NCBI GenBank assembly: GCA_938035125.1
Contig: CALHNS010000014.1
Coordinates: forward strand, 62,001 to 126,000
DNA from: an uncultured Granulosicoccaceae bacterium
GTDB taxonomy: Bacteria; Pseudomonadota; Gammaproteobacteria; Granulosicoccales; Granulosicoccaceae
Reading direction: 5' to 3'
Length of the DNA: 64,000 nt
A model generated the notes under the pieces. That model saw nothing but the letters and a program-made list of their open reading frames with translations, made no database searches and was not told where the DNA came from. How positions within the stretch are numbered: position 1 is the stretch's first letter; each line of letters begins with the position of its first letter. The translations under genes and the position numbers were made by a program. This document shows, one piece after another, positions 63,335 through 64,000 of the stretch.

Positions 63335-64000
63335 CTATCCACCGCGTTGGCTTAGTATAGACAAGCCTTTCAATAGGTTTAACGCTTCGAACAATTGGTA
63401 ATCATCAGAAGCTAAGTCAGTCGTGTTCTCTTCATCTGATGCATCTTTATCGTTACTGGCCGCTTTGTCTTTATCGTCCGTACCTTCTAAGTGGCCGCTT
63501 AGGTTACTTTCACTTAATGCATTAATGCTGGTATCTTCTTCGCGAGTCCAGGTGCCAGGTTGCGTAGCGATGTCAGGCTCAATTCCTAGAGCTTGAATCG
63601 AGCGGCCTTGTGGGGTGTAGTAACGGCTAGTGGTCAGCTTTACTGCACCGCCGCCAGGTAAGTCTTGAATGGTTTGCACCGAGCCTTTACCAAAGGTTTT
63701 GGTTCCCATGATGATGGCACGTTCGTGATCCTGCATAGCACCTGCAACAATTTCTGATGCTGAAGCTGAACCGCCATTAACAAGAACCACCAGTGGTGCA
63801 CCATTTATGGCATCGCCTGATGTTGCATCGTAACGCAGCTGAGAATCGCTTTCACGTCCATCGGTGTACACGATCATACCGTCATTTAAGAAGGCATCAG
63901 AGACTCCAACAGCGCCAGAGAGAACGCCACCAGGATTATTACGCAAATCGAGCACTAAGCCGCTTAAACCCTCACTATCGGCTTGCAGCTTTTTAATAGC
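63335..64000 (-). CDS. C-terminal processing protease CtpA (S41), C-terminal part
   Basis: The frame is open to the right edge of the window; the GTG at 63955 in the track is not the start. The visible 221 residues contain [17 protein letters not shown], the catalytic Ser in [14 protein letters not shown] and the Lys in [11 protein letters not shown], so the active site is intact. An acidic Asp/Glu/Lys-rich tail ends the protein. S41 proteases act in the periplasm on C-termini of envelope proteins. The N-terminal signal and PDZ domain are beyond the window. Confidence 0.93.
   Translation of the reverse strand, partial: AIKKLQADSEGLSGLVLDLRNNPGGVLSGAVGVSDAFLNDGMIVYTDGRESDSQLRYDATSGDAINGAPLVVLVNGGSASASEIVAGAMQDHERAIIMGTKTFGKGSVQTIQDLPGGGAVKLTTSRYYTPQGRSIQALGIEPDIATQPGTWTREEDTSINALSESNLSGHLEGTDDKDKAASNDKDASDEENTTDLASDDYQLFEALNLLKGLSILSQRGG

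Noticed and set aside
1-64000. Prophage, integrative element or insertion sequence
   Set aside because: No transposase, integrase, phage structural gene, att-like repeat or tRNA is visible; composition looks even by eye.

Overview
The window reads as a chromosomal segment of a Gram-negative, probably marine, gammaproteobacterium. Three kinds of evidence support this. There are gammaproteobacterial gene neighbourhoods: metG divergent from apbC/mrp, metG followed by rnfABCDGE, priA followed by argS and an FtsN-like SPOR gene, and a MipA - DUF3019 - RstAB-like two-component set. There are many outer-membrane, periplasmic and lipoprotein genes. Base composition is moderate and even. I cannot name the genus. 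I saw no rRNA, tRNA, CRISPR array, insertion sequence, integrase or phage gene, so this is mostly core genome with a few accessory blocks.

Layout. 1-4.1 kb: the start of a PilY1-like VWA gene (reverse), a vitamin K-dependent gamma-carboxylase-like HTTM protein, an AEC permease and an AI-2E family transporter. 4.2-8.7 kb: a Crp/Fnr regulator (reverse), then a MipA-like porin, a DUF3019 protein, a response regulator and a histidine kinase in one overlapping operon, then a VOC protein. 8.8-12.8 kb: two small lipoproteins, a HEAT-repeat protein, three abutting heptanucleotide tandem repeats and a serine-hydrolase (beta-lactamase fold) gene. 12.8-17.7 kb: ferrochelatase (reverse) and the proton-translocating transhydrogenase operon pntAA-AB-B, whose PntAA carries an unusual C-terminal helix-hairpin-helix tail. 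17.7-18.7 kb: a BON protein and a gene-free stretch with a cluster of DnaA boxes. 18.7-30.1 kb: priA, argS, SPOR protein, hrpA, YfaZ-like protein, mazG, and a DadA-like oxidase (reverse). 30.2-35.5 kb: a divergent pair of cell-wall genes (YcbB-type L,D-transpeptidase and a repeat protein with a peptidoglycan-binding domain) and a large FN3 lipoprotein. 35.7-42.9 kb: metG-rnfABCDGE-DUF1841 on the reverse strand. 43.0-51.6 kb: apbC, dcd, rppH, hemJ (reverse), an outer-membrane barrel coupled to an Ig-repeat lipoprotein, an HDOD protein, aqpZ, a second heptanucleotide repeat and a dual-specificity phosphatase (reverse). 51.6-63.3 kb: a metabolic accessory block with KDG kinase, a secreted amidohydrolase fused to a YtkA-like domain, a diheme MauG/CCP-type peroxidase, a tripartite tricarboxylate transporter in the order B-A-C, and a tight operon of a class I glutamine amidotransferase, a cytochrome P450 and a glutamine-synthetase-like ligase, followed by a convergent hydroxyacid-oxoacid transhydrogenase. 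The window ends inside a ctpA-type S41 protease (reverse).

How the parts fit. The Rnf complex and the Pnt transhydrogenase both couple reduced pyridine nucleotides to ion gradients. HemH and HemJ are the last steps of haem synthesis and would supply the P450 and the diheme peroxidase. The most interesting unit is the GATase - P450 - GS-like operon. Its composition suggests a gamma-glutamylation route in which a substrate amine is ligated to glutamate, oxidised by the P450 and released by the amidotransferase-fold hydrolase. This is inference from gene content. Other points worth following are the paired heptamer arrays, the PntAA tail, the amidohydrolase/YtkA-MauG pair and the DnaA-box cluster upstream of priA.
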